Under the pieces are notes generated by a model that did no database searches, was not told the DNA's origin, and saw only the letters and a program-made list of their open reading frames with translations. From the NCBI GenBank assembly GCA_026004095.1, contig BPIL01000005.1:62001-126000 (forward strand): DNA of 64,000 nucleotides, in the 5' to 3' direction. Shown here in pieces: positions 43,331-52,656 of the stretch. Position numbers and translations under genes: made by a program. Every line of letters starts with the position of its first letter. Within the stretch, counting starts at the first letter, position 1. The stretch is from Meiothermus sp. (GTDB lineage: Bacteria > Deinococcota > Deinococci > Deinococcales > Thermaceae).

Positions 43331-43755
43331 GGTTGGAGGGTGGGCCGGCCCCTATTTTTGCCTCTGCGGGGTGCTTTATGCGCTTTTTGTAGCACCAGCT
43401 CGAGCACACCCCCCTTGAGTGAGGCCTGGGCACTACCCGGCACGATGGCCTCGGGCAGGGTTAGGGTGCGGCGAAATGCCCCGAAGGGGCGCTCCTGGCG
43501 GTAGAAACCCCCTGGCTGGGGATGGCGTATTCCGGCCAGGGTGATGGTCTGCCCCTCTTCCTTGAGCTCGAGGTCTTGGTTTTTTACACCGGGTACATCC
43601 ACCAAAATGCGAAAATGATCGCCTTCATCGATTATATCGACCGCTGGCACCCATTCGCCCAGGGCTTCCTTGGAGGCAAACCGCCTCGATAGCTCGTCGA
43701 GCTGCTGTCGAATGGTTTGCAGGCGTTCAAGCGCATCGAAGTGTTCAATGGTCAT
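43327..43755 (-). CDS. small heat-shock protein, Hsp20/alpha-crystallin family
   Basis: A 142-residue chaperone. The alpha-crystallin domain runs from about residue 40: [33 protein letters not shown], then [31 protein letters not shown], which contains the conserved A..xGVLxL signature. The C-terminus lacks an obvious I-x-I/V oligomerisation motif. ATG 43755 lies 7 nt after TATTCT, suggesting a leaderless mRNA. Confidence 0.92.
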   Translation of the reverse strand: MTIEHFDALERLQTIRQQLDELSRRFASKEALGEWVPAVDIIDEGDHFRILVDVPGVKNQDLELKEEGQTITLAGIRHPQPGGFYRQERPFGAFRRTLTLPEAIVPGSAQASLKGGVLELVLQKAHKAPRRGKNRGRPTLQP

Positions 43756-43792
43756 GGTCTCGAGAATATCATGACTTGGGTTGGTTACCTGT

Positions 43793-44713
43793 ATGGATTG
43801 TGCTGCCCTGCCCATCGTTCCAGTTCTGACCGGGCCTACCGGAAGCGGAAAAACCGAGCTGGCCCTGCGCCTGGGCCGGCTGTTTCCCCTGGCGGTGGTC
43901 TCAGCCGATGCCAGCATGGTCTACCGGGGAATGGATATCGGCACGGCCAAACCCAGCCGGGCCCAGCGTGAGGCGGTCAAGCACCACCTGATCGATGTGG
44001 TATGGCCGGATCAGCGCTTTAGCGTCTCAGATTTTATTCACCTGGCCGAAGAGGCTATTCAGCACACGCTGGAGCAGGGCCAGGTGCCGCTGGTGGTGGG
44101 GGGTACCGGCTATTACATCCGTGCGCTTTCGGAGGGTTTGCACATGCTGCCGGAGCCCGATCTGGCAGTGCAGGCGGAGCTCTGGGAAATCGTCGAAAAG
44201 CAGGGAATTGAACCCCTGCTTCAGGAGCTCGAGCGTACCAGCCCCGAAGACGCCCAGCGGGTGCAGCGCAACCCCCGCCGCATCGTGCGGGCTGTGGAGG
44301 TTCTGCGCCGTACCGGCATTCCTCCCGCCCAGATTCCCAGGCGTGCGCCCCGGTTTCGTTACAAAAAACTGATTTTGTGGCCGGCCTGGGAGTGGCTCGA
44401 GCCCCGCCTGGAGCTTCGGGTGGCGGGCATGTTGGCGCAAGGCCTGGTGCAGGAGGTCGAGGGCCTGCTGGCCGCGTATCCCCAGATGCCCACCGCGCTG
44501 CAGGGCATCGGCTACAAGGAGGTCGCTGGCTATCTGAGGGGGGCCTACGGCCTGGAGGAGGCGCGAAAAGCCATCATCAGCGCTACACGGGCCTATGCCA
44601 AGCGCCAGTACACCTGGTTTCGCAAAGAGCCCGGCGAGGTCACTTTCCTACCGCACGGCGGCGACGAAGCCTGGCCGGGTGTGCTCGACTGGTTTCGGCA
44701 GGCCCTCGAGTAA
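43793..44713 (+). CDS. miaA: tRNA dimethylallyltransferase
   Basis: Adds the isopentenyl group to A37 of tRNAs reading UNN codons. The 306 residues carry the P-loop [32 protein letters not shown] (catalytic Asp/Thr region), [30 protein letters not shown] and [14 protein letters not shown], then [12 protein letters not shown], all diagnostic. ATG 43793 is chosen; an in-frame TTG four codons earlier is possible. Diverges from hsp20. Confidence 0.94.
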   Translation: MDCAALPIVPVLTGPTGSGKTELALRLGRLFPLAVVSADASMVYRGMDIGTAKPSRAQREAVKHHLIDVVWPDQRFSVSDFIHLAEEAIQHTLEQGQVPLVVGGTGYYIRALSEGLHMLPEPDLAVQAELWEIVEKQGIEPLLQELERTSPEDAQRVQRNPRRIVRAVEVLRRTGIPPAQIPRRAPRFRYKKLILWPAWEWLEPRLELRVAGMLAQGLVQEVEGLLAAYPQMPTALQGIGYKEVAGYLRGAYGLEEARKAIISATRAYAKRQYTWFRKEPGEVTFLPHGGDEAWPGVLDWFRQALE

Positions 44714-44725
44714 CGGCCATGCCTC

Positions 44726-45526
44726 CTAGGGGTGGCCCAGCCATTCCCTCAGAACCCGCAGGTTGTGGGCGTCTTCCTGCACACCACGGGGGGTTTCCAG
44801 GATAAAGATCCGGTCGCGCAGCCTGGCATCCAGGGCAAAGCGGCGGAGTTCCGGCCCGATCCGGCCCTCCATTAGATTGGCGTGGTGGTCGATCTGGGCG
44901 CCCCGCTCGCCCACCGAGTCGTTGAGGTGGATCACCGGAACCCGCTGCAGGCCCACCAACCGCTCGAGTTCGTCCAGGGCCTCCTCGAGGTGATACCCTG
45001 CGGCAAAGGCGTGGCAGGTATCGAAGCAAACCCCCAGCCGGGTGCCCTCGATCATCTGGGCCAGGGTGTCCAGGCGGGCCCCCAGTTTTTCGCCGCCTCC
45101 GGCGGTGTTCTCCAGAAGCAGGCGGGGCCCGCTTTGACTTAGCTGGGCCAGCTCGAGCGCCCGGAGGGCGTTGGCCCGGGCTGTCTGGGCCGATCCCGAG
45201 CCTGGGTGTACCACCACATACTGGGCCCCCAGCACCTGGGCTTTGGCCAGATCGTCGGCCAGGCTGAAAACGCTTTTTTGCCCCAGCTCGCCCTCGGCGG
45301 CCAGGTTCACCAGGTAGGAGGCGTGAATGACCGTGGGCAGACCACCCAGGTTTTCCTTTCGGGCCCTGAAGCCCTCCACTTCGCCCGGCTTGAGGTTTCG
45401 CGTTTTCCAGCTGCGCGGGCTTTTGGCGAAAATCTGGATGGCGCTAAGCCCCAGCAACCCAGCCTCTTCGGCTGCACCGGCGATGCCGAGCTTGCCGGCA
45501 ATGGACATATGAAAACCGTACTTCAC
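44726..45526 (-). CDS. nfo: endonuclease IV
   Basis: AP endonuclease of base-excision repair, cutting 5' to abasic sites. The 266-residue TIM-barrel protein shows the trinuclear zinc ligands: [56 protein letters not shown] and FILETP. Its ATG overlaps the stop of the upstream rlpA-like gene by 4 bp, and that gene overlaps pepQ, so the three form a coupled operon despite unrelated functions. Confidence 0.95.
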   Translation of the reverse strand: MKYGFHMSIAGKLGIAGAAEEAGLLGLSAIQIFAKSPRSWKTRNLKPGEVEGFRARKENLGGLPTVIHASYLVNLAAEGELGQKSVFSLADDLAKAQVLGAQYVVVHPGSGSAQTARANALRALELAQLSQSGPRLLLENTAGGGEKLGARLDTLAQMIEGTRLGVCFDTCHAFAAGYHLEEALDELERLVGLQRVPVIHLNDSVGERGAQIDHHANLMEGRIGPELRRFALDARLRDRIFILETPRGVQEDAHNLRVLREWLGHP

Positions 45527-46122
45527 CTAAGCCACTCCACTCGTACCAGTACAACCCCGCTTTGATGCATTCCGATCAGGCGGGCAGCAGCGTAAGACAG
45601 GTCGATAATGCGGCCCCGGATGTGAGGGCCCCGGTCGTTGATCCGAACCACCACGCTCTTGCCGTTTTGCAGATTGGTCACGCGCACCCGTGCATTGAAG
45701 GGCAGGGTGCGGTGGGCGGCGGTCAGGTGGTATTTGTTGAAGCGCTCGCCGCTGGCGGTGCGGCGCCCATGAAAGCGCGCCCCGTACCAGGAGGCCAGGC
45801 CCTGTTGAACCAGCCGTGGGGCGGGTGCGCTTGCTTCCAGCGGGGCTTTGGGCAGGGGCAGAAACACCCATGCAGGGGGTTCTTCGGTGGGTTCGGGCAG
45901 GGGAAGAACCTCCAGATTCATGGGATCCCAGGCCGAGGCTGGAATATTGAGCTGCAGACCTGCAGGCAATGGGTCTTGAATCAGCCCGTTGAGCAGCATT
46001 AAGTCGGACACGCTAACCTGAAACAGCCGCGCGATGCGCTCGAGGGTGTCACCTGGTTGCACCACATAGCCCTGGGCCCAGGCCAGACCGCCCAGCAGCA
46101 GCAGCGACAGCCAGCGCTTCAT
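45523..46122 (-). CDS. rlpA: LysM-RlpA protein, putative septal lytic transglycosylase
   Basis: A 199-residue exported cell-wall protein. Signal peptide [18 protein letters not shown], then a LysM peptidoglycan-binding domain ([28 protein letters not shown], about residues 20-60), a proline-rich linker, and a C-terminal RlpA double-psi beta-barrel: [19 protein letters not shown] with [14 protein letters not shown] and [24 protein letters not shown]. The Asp in INDRGP is the conserved catalytic-type residue. It is coupled to pepQ and nfo by 4-bp overlaps. Confidence 0.92.
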   Translation of the reverse strand: MKRWLSLLLLGGLAWAQGYVVQPGDTLERIARLFQVSVSDLMLLNGLIQDPLPAGLQLNIPASAWDPMNLEVLPLPEPTEEPPAWVFLPLPKAPLEASAPAPRLVQQGLASWYGARFHGRRTASGERFNKYHLTAAHRTLPFNARVRVTNLQNGKSVVVRINDRGPHIRGRIIDLSYAAARLIGMHQSGVVLVRVEWLR

Positions 46123-47162
46123 AGCTCCATCAGATGCTTGGGGCTTCTGGAGAGCACCTCGTGGCCCTGCTCGGTGACCAGTACCAGATCTTCGATGCGG
46201 CAGCCGCCCAGACTCGGGATGTAGACACCGGGCTCGATGGTCACCACCTGGTTGACCTCGAGGACATCCTCCGAGGCCTGGCTCAGGCTGGGGGCTTCGT
46301 GTATGAACAAGCCCACCCCGTGCCCCAGGCTGTGGGTGAAGTGCTCTGCGTAGCCAAGCTGTTTTAGATGGTCTCGAGCCAGCGTGTCCAGCTCGCGACC
46401 GGTTTTACCGGGGGCCACGGCCTCCAGCGCCAGGGTCTGAGCTTCCAGTACGGCCTGATAGATGCTGCGCAGCTCCTTCGAGACCTGGCCCACCGCCACC
46501 GTACGGGTCATATCGGAGCAGTAGCCCCCAACCACGCAGCCGAAATCCAGGGTAACCAGCTCCCCCGCTTGGATGGTGCGCATGCTGGCCCCCCCGTGGG
46601 GCATGGCGCTGCGCTCCCCCGAAGCCACAGTGGTGCTGAAGGCCAGGCCTTCGGAACCATTTTTCCGCAGGAAGAACTCCAACTCGAGGGCCACCTCAAT
46701 TTCCCGTACCCCTGGCTTGATGTAGGGCAGAATGTGGGCAAAGCCCTGATCGGCCAACCGCGCCGCCCGCCGGATCTGCTCGATTTCCTGGGGGCTCTTT
46801 TGGCGGCGAAGCCTTTCAAAGATGCCTTTGGTGGGTACGAACTCGAGGCTGGGGAAATCCTGCTGGAGCCCTTCCAGGGCCGCTACGCTCAGGTATTCGG
46901 CTTCGATGCCCACCCGGCCCCGGAAAAACTCGGCGAGCAGCTTGTTGGTCTCGGCACGGTTCGGCACGATGCGGTACGGGAGGCGTTGCTGGGCGGCCTC
47001 TACCAGATAGCGGCCGTCGGTGATGAGGGTAGGGCCGTCTTTGGTGATGACCACCTTGGCATCCCTGCCCTCTGCGAACCCGGATAGGTAGCGCACGTTA
47101 TGGGGGTTGGAGACCAAAAACGCGTCGAGGTTGAGATCGGCAAGCAAACCTTGAAAGTCCAC
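46119..47162 (-). CDS. Xaa-Pro aminopeptidase/prolidase, M24 family
   Basis: A 347-residue metallopeptidase removing residues next to proline. The pita-bread domain has all five metal ligands: [17 protein letters not shown] (two Asp), [13 protein letters not shown] (His), VTIEPGVYI (Glu) and CRIEDLVLV (Glu). The N-terminal creatinase-like domain occupies residues 1-125. GTG start, 7 nt after TAAAGT, hence probably leaderless. First gene of a three-gene coupled set with rlpA and nfo. Confidence 0.93.
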   Translation of the reverse strand: MDFQGLLADLNLDAFLVSNPHNVRYLSGFAEGRDAKVVITKDGPTLITDGRYLVEAAQQRLPYRIVPNRAETNKLLAEFFRGRVGIEAEYLSVAALEGLQQDFPSLEFVPTKGIFERLRRQKSPQEIEQIRRAARLADQGFAHILPYIKPGVREIEVALELEFFLRKNGSEGLAFSTTVASGERSAMPHGGASMRTIQAGELVTLDFGCVVGGYCSDMTRTVAVGQVSKELRSIYQAVLEAQTLALEAVAPGKTGRELDTLARDHLKQLGYAEHFTHSLGHGVGLFIHEAPSLSQASEDVLEVNQVVTIEPGVYIPSLGGCRIEDLVLVTEQGHEVLSRSPKHLMEL

Positions 47163-47285
47163 GAGGGGAACTTTACCCTACCGGGCTGTTTCTGGGCGAA
47201 TACTGTTTTCACAAAGCAAGTATCGTGAAAAGTTCTACATAAACTCATAGAAACACAACCGCTTCGTGCTAAGTTCATCGCCAGG

Positions 47286-48029
47286 ATGATCAAGCGTATA
47301 GCAGCTCTGGCGTGGATGGTAGGGCTGGGTTTGGCATGGGCCCAGGTTTCACCGGAGGCCGCGCAGCTCCTCGAGCGCGCGCGCAGCGTGCTGGGGGGTG
47401 CGGCCCTAACCAACCTCAACACCTACCGTGAGGTGACGACCAGTATCTACTACCTGCCCGACGGCAAGGAGGAGAGTCGCATCGTAACCCTGTTGCTGGT
47501 GGACTTTGGTAATCGGCGTGTTCGGCTCGAGCTCTACGACCCCGAGAGCCTGAGCGCTCCCAATCCCATCCCCCTGGCCCTGCAGCAGTACAGCCCTCAG
47601 GAGAGCTTCTTTTGGAGCCGTGAGACCTCCTTGAGGCCGCTGCCACAGGATCAGCGGGAAATTTTGCGCTCGAGCCTCTACACCGGCTGGCTGGGCCTCA
47701 AATATGGCAGCAGCAATCGGGAGCGTGCCAGCGTGACCCAGGGCAGCCTGCGCAACCAGGCTGGACGCCTGCTCACGGTGAGCACCCAGGGCTGGGTCAG
47801 CACCTACCTGTTCAACCCCGATGGGTTGCTGCTGGGTGAGCGGTTGAGTATTCCCGGTGTGGGCGAGAGCATTACCTTTTTCAGTGACTATCGATTGGTG
47901 CAGGGGGTGCGCCTGCCGCACAGTTGGGAGAATTATGTGGGGGGCGTGCTGGCGGCGCGGGGTGAGGTGATGGAGGTGGAGATCAACCCCGTTCTGGGCG
48001 AGGTGGATTTTTTCAAACCAGCCCGCTAG
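47286..48029 (+). CDS. secreted protein resembling outer-membrane lipoprotein carrier/sorting proteins
   Basis: A 247-residue exported protein: signal peptide MIKRIAALAWMVGLGLAWAQ, no lipobox Cys. The mature part starts with a helix (SPEAAQLLERARSVLGGAALTNLNTY) and continues as antiparallel beta strands (VTTSIYYLPDGKEESRIVTLLL; SDYRLVQGVRLPHSWENYVGG; MEVEINPVLGEVDFFKP), the half-barrel pattern of LolA/RseB-like proteins. The final block strongly resembles proteins that follow lipid-related substrates, but the ligand is unknown. Confidence 0.72.
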   Translation: MIKRIAALAWMVGLGLAWAQVSPEAAQLLERARSVLGGAALTNLNTYREVTTSIYYLPDGKEESRIVTLLLVDFGNRRVRLELYDPESLSAPNPIPLALQQYSPQESFFWSRETSLRPLPQDQREILRSSLYTGWLGLKYGSSNRERASVTQGSLRNQAGRLLTVSTQGWVSTYLFNPDGLLLGERLSIPGVGESITFFSDYRLVQGVRLPHSWENYVGGVLAARGEVMEVEINPVLGEVDFFKPAR

Positions 48030-48031
48030 TG

Positions 48032-48183
48032 CTTGCTGCACAGGTTCAGCAAGTATGAACCGCCCGTTTCCGCTTGAATCCTTCACCGCCATGTGTGGTC
48101 GGAGGTGAAGAATTCAAGCCGACCGAGGGGAGTAGAAAAGCATCTCGGTAGTAGCGTCGAAGTGACCGATACTACCGAGATGC
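48032..48183. repeat. three consecutive hairpins between convergent genes
   Basis: H1: CTTGCTG (48032) with CAGCAAG (48047). H2: 15-bp arms at 48073-48087 and 48104-48118 with one C:A mismatch. H3: a perfect 14-bp stem GCATCTCGGTAGTA (48140) / TACTACCGAGATGC (48170). Read on the minus strand, H3 is followed by TTTTCT and probably ends the ileS transcript. H1 and H2 have no T-run on either strand and are unexplained. Confidence 0.6.
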
Positions 48184-48196
48184 GTATCAGTACGAA

Positions 48197-51100
48197 CTAG
48201 GCCTTGCTAAGACCGAACTTAACGGAGCCCTCCTCGTCAGATAGCTCGGTGATGAAACCGGCCGGTTCGCCTGGCTCCAGGGAAAGGGCCAGGGTTTCTT
48301 CCTGAAGCCTCGAGCCGAACTTGGCCAGGGACTGCGCGTACTTGCCGTCGGCCTGGTAGGTTAGACGGATGCGATCCGAAACGTTCAGGCCCATATCCTT
48401 ACGGGCCTGCTGTACCAGCCGGATCAGGTCGCGGCTGAGCCCCTCGAGCAGCAAGTCTTCATCGAGGCGAACCTCGAGCGCCGCCATATAACCCCCCTCC
48501 TCCTGGGCAGCAAAGCCCTCGGGCGAGAGGGCCTCGAGCAGCACCTCCGCAGGCTCCAGCACGATGCGCTCGCCCTCGAGCTCCAGGCTCAAACCCCGCC
48601 CTGCTTTGAGGGTTTGCGCCACCATCTGGCTATCGAGCTCGGCCAGGGCGGCCCGGATGGCCGGAACCCGCTTGCCATACTTCTTGCCCAGCAGCGGGAG
48701 GTTGGGGAGCACCCGGTAGGTTAGCAACTCCTCGCCCAGGCCCAGCACCTCCACCTGCTTCACGTTCAGCTCTTCCGCAATTTCATCGGCAAAGCGGCGC
48801 AAGCCGGCCAGCTCGGCCTCGCTGGGGGCGGTGACCAGCACCCTGGGCAGGGGGATGCGGGTTTTGATGCCGCTGGTGGCTCGAGCCCCTCGAGCCAGAC
48901 CCACCACCTTCACCACCGCGCCCATCTGGGTTAGAAGCGTCGAGTCAATCAGATCGGAATTGACCTGGGGCCAGTCCGAAAGGTGCACCGACTCGGGGGC
49001 CTCGGGCTGAATCGAGCGCACCAGGTTTTGCCACAGGGCCTCGGCGATAAACGGCGTGAACGGTGCGGCAAGCTGGGTCACCGTGACCAGGGCCTCCCAC
49101 AGGGTGGCATAGGCCGATTCGCGATCGGTGGTATCGTCGTTTTTCCAGAAGCGCCGGCGGTTGCGCCGCACATACCAGTTGGACAGCTCCTCCACAAACT
49201 GCTCGAGGGCCTTACCACCGCCGCGGGCGTCGTAGGCATCCAGGGCAGCCGTGACCTGTTGGATAAGCTGCTGCTGGCGGGCCACCAGCCACCGATCCAT
49301 CTCCGGGCGATCCTGCACAGCGGGGCGCTGGTTCAGGTTGGGTCTGTCCAGGTTGGCGTACAGCACGAAGAAGCTGTATACGTTCCAGAGGGTGCCCAGA
49401 AAGCCCCGCTGGGCCTCCTGCACCAGGCGCTCGGAGAAGCGCTTTTGCTCCCCTGGTTCCGAACCGGTGAACAGATACCAGCGCACCGCGTCGGCCCCGT
49501 ACTTGTCGAACATGGGCAGGGGCTCCACCACGTTGCCCTTGCTTTTGGACATCTTGTGGCCCTTCTCGTCCACCAGGTGCCCCAGGCAGATGACGTTTTT
49601 GAAGCAGGGCTGGTCGTACAGCAAGGTCGAGATGGCGTGCAACGAGTAGAACCAGCCGCGGGTCTGGTCGATGGCCTCGCAGATGTAGTCGGCGGGGAAA
49701 TGCTTGCGCCACAGTTCGAAGTTGGCCTCAAAACCGGGCAGCGGCTTGCCGTCCTGGTCAACCATCAGGTGCCACTGGGCGTAGGGCATGGCCCCCGAGT
49801 CGAACCAGACATCGAGCACCTCCGGCACCCGGCGGAAGGTTTTGCCGTTTTTGACAAAGGTAATTTCATCCACGTAGGGGCGGTGCAGGTCGACGTCGCT
49901 CAAGTCGCGGCCGACCAGCTCGGAAAGCTCCCGCACGCTGCCCACGCAGATGTACTCCGAGCCATCCTCCGAGACCCAGAAGGGCAGCGGCGTGCCCCAG
50001 TAGCGCTCGCGGCTGATGGCCCAGTCCACGTTGTCCTTGAGCCAGTTGCCGAAGCGGCCGTGCTTGATGTGCTCGGGAATCCAGTGGATTTTCTCGTTGT
50101 TGTCGTACAGGGCCTGGCGGAAGTTGGAGGTTTTGATGTACCAGCTCGGCTTGGCGAAGTACAGGATGGGGTCGCCGGTGCGGTCGTGGAAGGGGTAGCG
50201 GTGGCGGATCTGCCCGGCATGGTACAGCACCCCGCGCTCCTTCATGATGCGGATCAAGCCCTTATCAGCATCTTTGAAAAACTTGCCGCGCTCGTCGGTA
50301 ACCTGCATCAGGCCGTACTCGTTGGTGCCAAAGAGCAAGGGCGTGCCGTATTGGCGGGCCAGCTCCAGGTCTTCAGCCCCGTAGACTGGGGCCTCGTGGG
50401 CAATCCCCGAGCCGTCCTCGGCGCTCACGAAGTCGGCCAGGGCGATGAAGTGCATGACCGGCTTGCCATCGGGGCGCTTTTCCCCTTGCTGCTGTACCAC
50501 GCCCAGCTCCACGCACACCTCGGGGAAGGGGGGGGTGTACTCCCACCACTCCAGATCGGCGCCCTTGAGGTGTGCGATCACCTCGAGCTCCTCCTTGTGC
50601 AGCTCTTTGAGCCGCTCCACCGCCTCGGTGGCAAAAATCAGGTGGCCCACCGAGGGCGACCGTACCACGGCGTAGTCCATCGCTGGGTTCACGGCGGCCA
50701 TGGTGTTGGAGGGCAGCGTCCAGGGGGTGGTGGTCCAGACCAGAATAGCCAGGTTTTCTAAATCCTCGAGCCGCACCCCCTGGGCCTGGAGTTTTTCCCG
50801 TACCGCGGGCGGGGTGGTCTCGAGCTTTAAGGGGAAGCGCACATACACGCTGGGGTCGTCCACTTCCCGATAACCATCGGCAATCTCGTTTTGCGAGAGG
50901 GTGGTGGAGATGCGGGGCGAGAGCGGCACCACCTTGTAGTCCTGCACCACCATGCCCTTATCCCACATGCGCTTGAGCAGGTTCCAGACCGACTCGATGT
51001 AGGAGTTGTGGTAGGTCACGTAGGCGTTCTCGAGGTCCAGCCACATGCCCATGCGCTCGGTGAAGTAGTTCCAGTCCTCAATGTTGGCAAATACCCACTC

Positions 51101-51478
51101 CCGGCACTGCTTGGTAAACTCGGCGATCTCCTGGTGGTTCAGGGCCTTGCGGCCCAGCACGCCCAGCTTTTTCTCCACCGCAATCTCTACCGGCAGGCCG
51201 TGGGTGTCCCAGCCCCCCTTGCGGGTGACGTGGTAGCCCTGCATGGTTTTGTAGCGGGGGAAGATGTCCTTGAAACTGCGGGCCAGCACGTGGTGCATGG
51301 CCGGCTTGCCATTGGCGGTGGGAGGGCCTTCGTAGAAGACGAACTCGCCCTTGGGCGCGCTTTTCCGATCCGACTTGGCAAAAATTTGATTCTCACGCCA
51401 AAAAGCCAGTACGGCTTCTTCCAGCTTGGGGAAATTGGTCTCGGTCACCTCTTGAAACAGCTTTTTTTCCTCCACCAT
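48197..51478 (-). CDS. ileS: isoleucyl-tRNA synthetase, type 2, with altered HIGH motif
   Basis: A 1093-residue class I synthetase with editing domain (WTTTPWTLPSNTMAAVNP and the DGSGIAHEAPVYGAED segment) and KMSKS motif in KGHKMSKSKGN. The HIGH signature reads AMHH (residues 60-63, in NGKPAMHHVLARS) instead of HxGH. The Cys-rich metal sites of the Thermus enzyme are gone: PLSPRISTTLSQNE, RYPFHDRTGDP and WVSEDGSEY replace Cys-containing segments. Length and motifs indicate the eukaryote-like type 2 class, usually mupirocin-tolerant. Controlled by a T-box leader. Confidence 0.93.
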   Translation of the reverse strand: MVEEKKLFQEVTETNFPKLEEAVLAFWRENQIFAKSDRKSAPKGEFVFYEGPPTANGKPAMHHVLARSFKDIFPRYKTMQGYHVTRKGGWDTHGLPVEIAVEKKLGVLGRKALNHQEIAEFTKQCREWVFANIEDWNYFTERMGMWLDLENAYVTYHNSYIESVWNLLKRMWDKGMVVQDYKVVPLSPRISTTLSQNEIADGYREVDDPSVYVRFPLKLETTPPAVREKLQAQGVRLEDLENLAILVWTTTPWTLPSNTMAAVNPAMDYAVVRSPSVGHLIFATEAVERLKELHKEELEVIAHLKGADLEWWEYTPPFPEVCVELGVVQQQGEKRPDGKPVMHFIALADFVSAEDGSGIAHEAPVYGAEDLELARQYGTPLLFGTNEYGLMQVTDERGKFFKDADKGLIRIMKERGVLYHAGQIRHRYPFHDRTGDPILYFAKPSWYIKTSNFRQALYDNNEKIHWIPEHIKHGRFGNWLKDNVDWAISRERYWGTPLPFWVSEDGSEYICVGSVRELSELVGRDLSDVDLHRPYVDEITFVKNGKTFRRVPEVLDVWFDSGAMPYAQWHLMVDQDGKPLPGFEANFELWRKHFPADYICEAIDQTRGWFYSLHAISTLLYDQPCFKNVICLGHLVDEKGHKMSKSKGNVVEPLPMFDKYGADAVRWYLFTGSEPGEQKRFSERLVQEAQRGFLGTLWNVYSFFVLYANLDRPNLNQRPAVQDRPEMDRWLVARQQQLIQQVTAALDAYDARGGGKALEQFVEELSNWYVRRNRRRFWKNDDTTDRESAYATLWEALVTVTQLAAPFTPFIAEALWQNLVRSIQPEAPESVHLSDWPQVNSDLIDSTLLTQMGAVVKVVGLARGARATSGIKTRIPLPRVLVTAPSEAELAGLRRFADEIAEELNVKQVEVLGLGEELLTYRVLPNLPLLGKKYGKRVPAIRAALAELDSQMVAQTLKAGRGLSLELEGERIVLEPAEVLLEALSPEGFAAQEEGGYMAALEVRLDEDLLLEGLSRDLIRLVQQARKDMGLNVSDRIRLTYQADGKYAQSLAKFGSRLQEETLALSLEPGEPAGFITELSDEEGSVKFGLSKA

Positions 51479-51510
51479 AACCTGGTTCCTTTCTGAGGCG
51501 GGTCACAAAT

Positions 51511-51551
51511 AAAAACCGCCCGACCTGTGACCCAAAGTTCCTCAGGTGCGG
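51511..51551 (-). terminator. T-box terminator before ileS
   Basis: Minus strand CCGC-ACCTG (51551-51543) pairs with CAGGT (51527-51523) and GCGG (51519-51516) around a 3-nt bulge, then TTTTTATTT. Its 5' arm CCGCAC is shared with the antiterminator. Confidence 0.7.
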
Positions 51552-51799
51552 ACGAGAAGCTCAGCTCGAGGTTTCCCGCGTTACCACCGCACTTCCCGAA
51601 CGCTTTTGACGGCGCTCGGGCACTCGTTCGCGCTGTTTCGGGCGCACCCGTTGGGGTCTACTCAGGCCCACCGGCCCTTTCTTCCCAAGCTGCCTGGGGT
51701 GATCCTTGGCTTCCAGGTTGCCGCCTGGCTCGCACCCTCCCAGGCTCGCTGCATGGTCTTTGAAAGCCTACCTGTCCCCAGCTCTTTACACCGGTCGAA
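51511..51799 (-). ncRNA. T-box riboswitch controlling ileS
   Basis: A leader of about 320 nt. The T-box sequence GGTGGTAACGCGGG (51588-51575) carries the TGGT that pairs with the tRNA acceptor end. Around it GTGCGG (51592-51587) pairs with CCGCAC (51551-51546) as the antiterminator. The alternative terminator uses the same CCGCAC. A long Stem I lies upstream, closed by GCTGGGG / CCCCAGGCAGC, and contains GGATCACC, where ATC is a fitting Ile specifier (51703-51701). Transcriptional read-through when uncharged tRNA-Ile accumulates is expected. Confidence 0.85.
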
Positions 51800-51805
51800 G
51801 CCTGT

Positions 51806-51834
51806 GCTATATTGCGCTGCTGGCAACCGGCTAA
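51806..51834 (-). promoter_or_regulatory. promoter of ileS
   Basis: Minus strand TTAGCC (51834-51829), 17-bp spacer, TATAGC (51811-51806), start near 51799. Confidence 0.55.
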
Positions 51835-51880
51835 CCTGAATGGTAGCAAGCTGCTAACCCCGCGTCAACAACCAGATCAC

Positions 51881-51910
51881 TTGTTTCTCATCGCTGGTCG
51901 GCGATATACT
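51881..51910 (+). promoter_or_regulatory. promoter of the transaldolase gene
   Basis: TTGTTT (51881-51886), 18-bp spacer, TATACT (51905-51910). Confidence 0.6.
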
Positions 51911-51963
51911 CGCCTGGAAAACCCGTCCAAACCTGACCAGAAGCGGGAAGGAGTACATGCGCC

Positions 51964-52614
51964 ATGGATCTGTACCTGGATACTGCTGAAGTGAGTGAAA
52001 TCAGAGAGATAGCCGCCTGGGGCGTGCTGGCCGGTGTTACCACCAACCCCTCCCTGATCGCTAGATCGGGCCGCCCGCTCGAGCCCACCATCAAGGAAAT
52101 CTGTCAGATTGTGCAGGGCCCGGTCTCGGCCGAAGTGGTTTCCACCACCGCCGCCGAGATGATTGCCGAAGGGCGCCGTCTGGCTGCCATCGACCCGCAC
52201 GTGGTGGTCAAACTGCCCACCACCGTGGATGGCCTCAAGGCCTGCAAAGCGCTTTCTGACGAAGGCATCCGTATCAACATGACCCTGGTGTTTTCGGCCA
52301 ATCAGGCCCTGCTCTGCGCCAAGGCCGGGGCCTGGTGCGTTTCACCCTTCCTGGGCCGCATCGATGATATCTCCTGGGAAGGCATGGACTTAATCCGCGA
52401 AATTGCCGAACTCTTCCAGGTGCAGAACCTCAGCACCCGGATTCTGGCGGCCTCTATTCGCCACCCCCGCCACGTGACCCAGGCGGCCATGCTGGGGGCC
52501 GATATCGCTACCATGCCCGCCAAGGTTTTCCAGCAGCTGGTCAAGCACCCCCTGACCGATCTGGGGCTCAAGGCCTTTTTAGAAGACTGGGCCAAAGCCA
52601 ATCCAAAAGTATAG
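51964..52614 (+). CDS. tal: transaldolase, small TalC/fructose-6-phosphate-aldolase-like type
   Basis: Transfers dihydroxyacetone units in the non-oxidative pentose phosphate pathway. The 216-residue size is that of the short subfamily. MDLYLDTAEVSEIREIAAWGVLAGVTTNPSLIARSG opens it in sections typical of the family; the Schiff-base Lys is in HVVVKLPTTVDG (about residue 83), and VSPFLGRIDD is the phosphate region. AAGGAG lies about 10 nt before ATG. rho follows by 42 bp and may be co-transcribed. Confidence 0.92.
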   Translation: MDLYLDTAEVSEIREIAAWGVLAGVTTNPSLIARSGRPLEPTIKEICQIVQGPVSAEVVSTTAAEMIAEGRRLAAIDPHVVVKLPTTVDGLKACKALSDEGIRINMTLVFSANQALLCAKAGAWCVSPFLGRIDDISWEGMDLIREIAELFQVQNLSTRILAASIRHPRHVTQAAMLGADIATMPAKVFQQLVKHPLTDLGLKAFLEDWAKANPKV

Positions 52615-52656
52615 AAACGCAAAACCCAAGCAAATAAGCAAAATGGAGTAACCACC

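Noticed and set aside
48983-50761. 592-codon frame antisense to ileS
   Set aside because: Antisense shadow; no start signals and the composition is that of a reverse-complemented synthetase gene.
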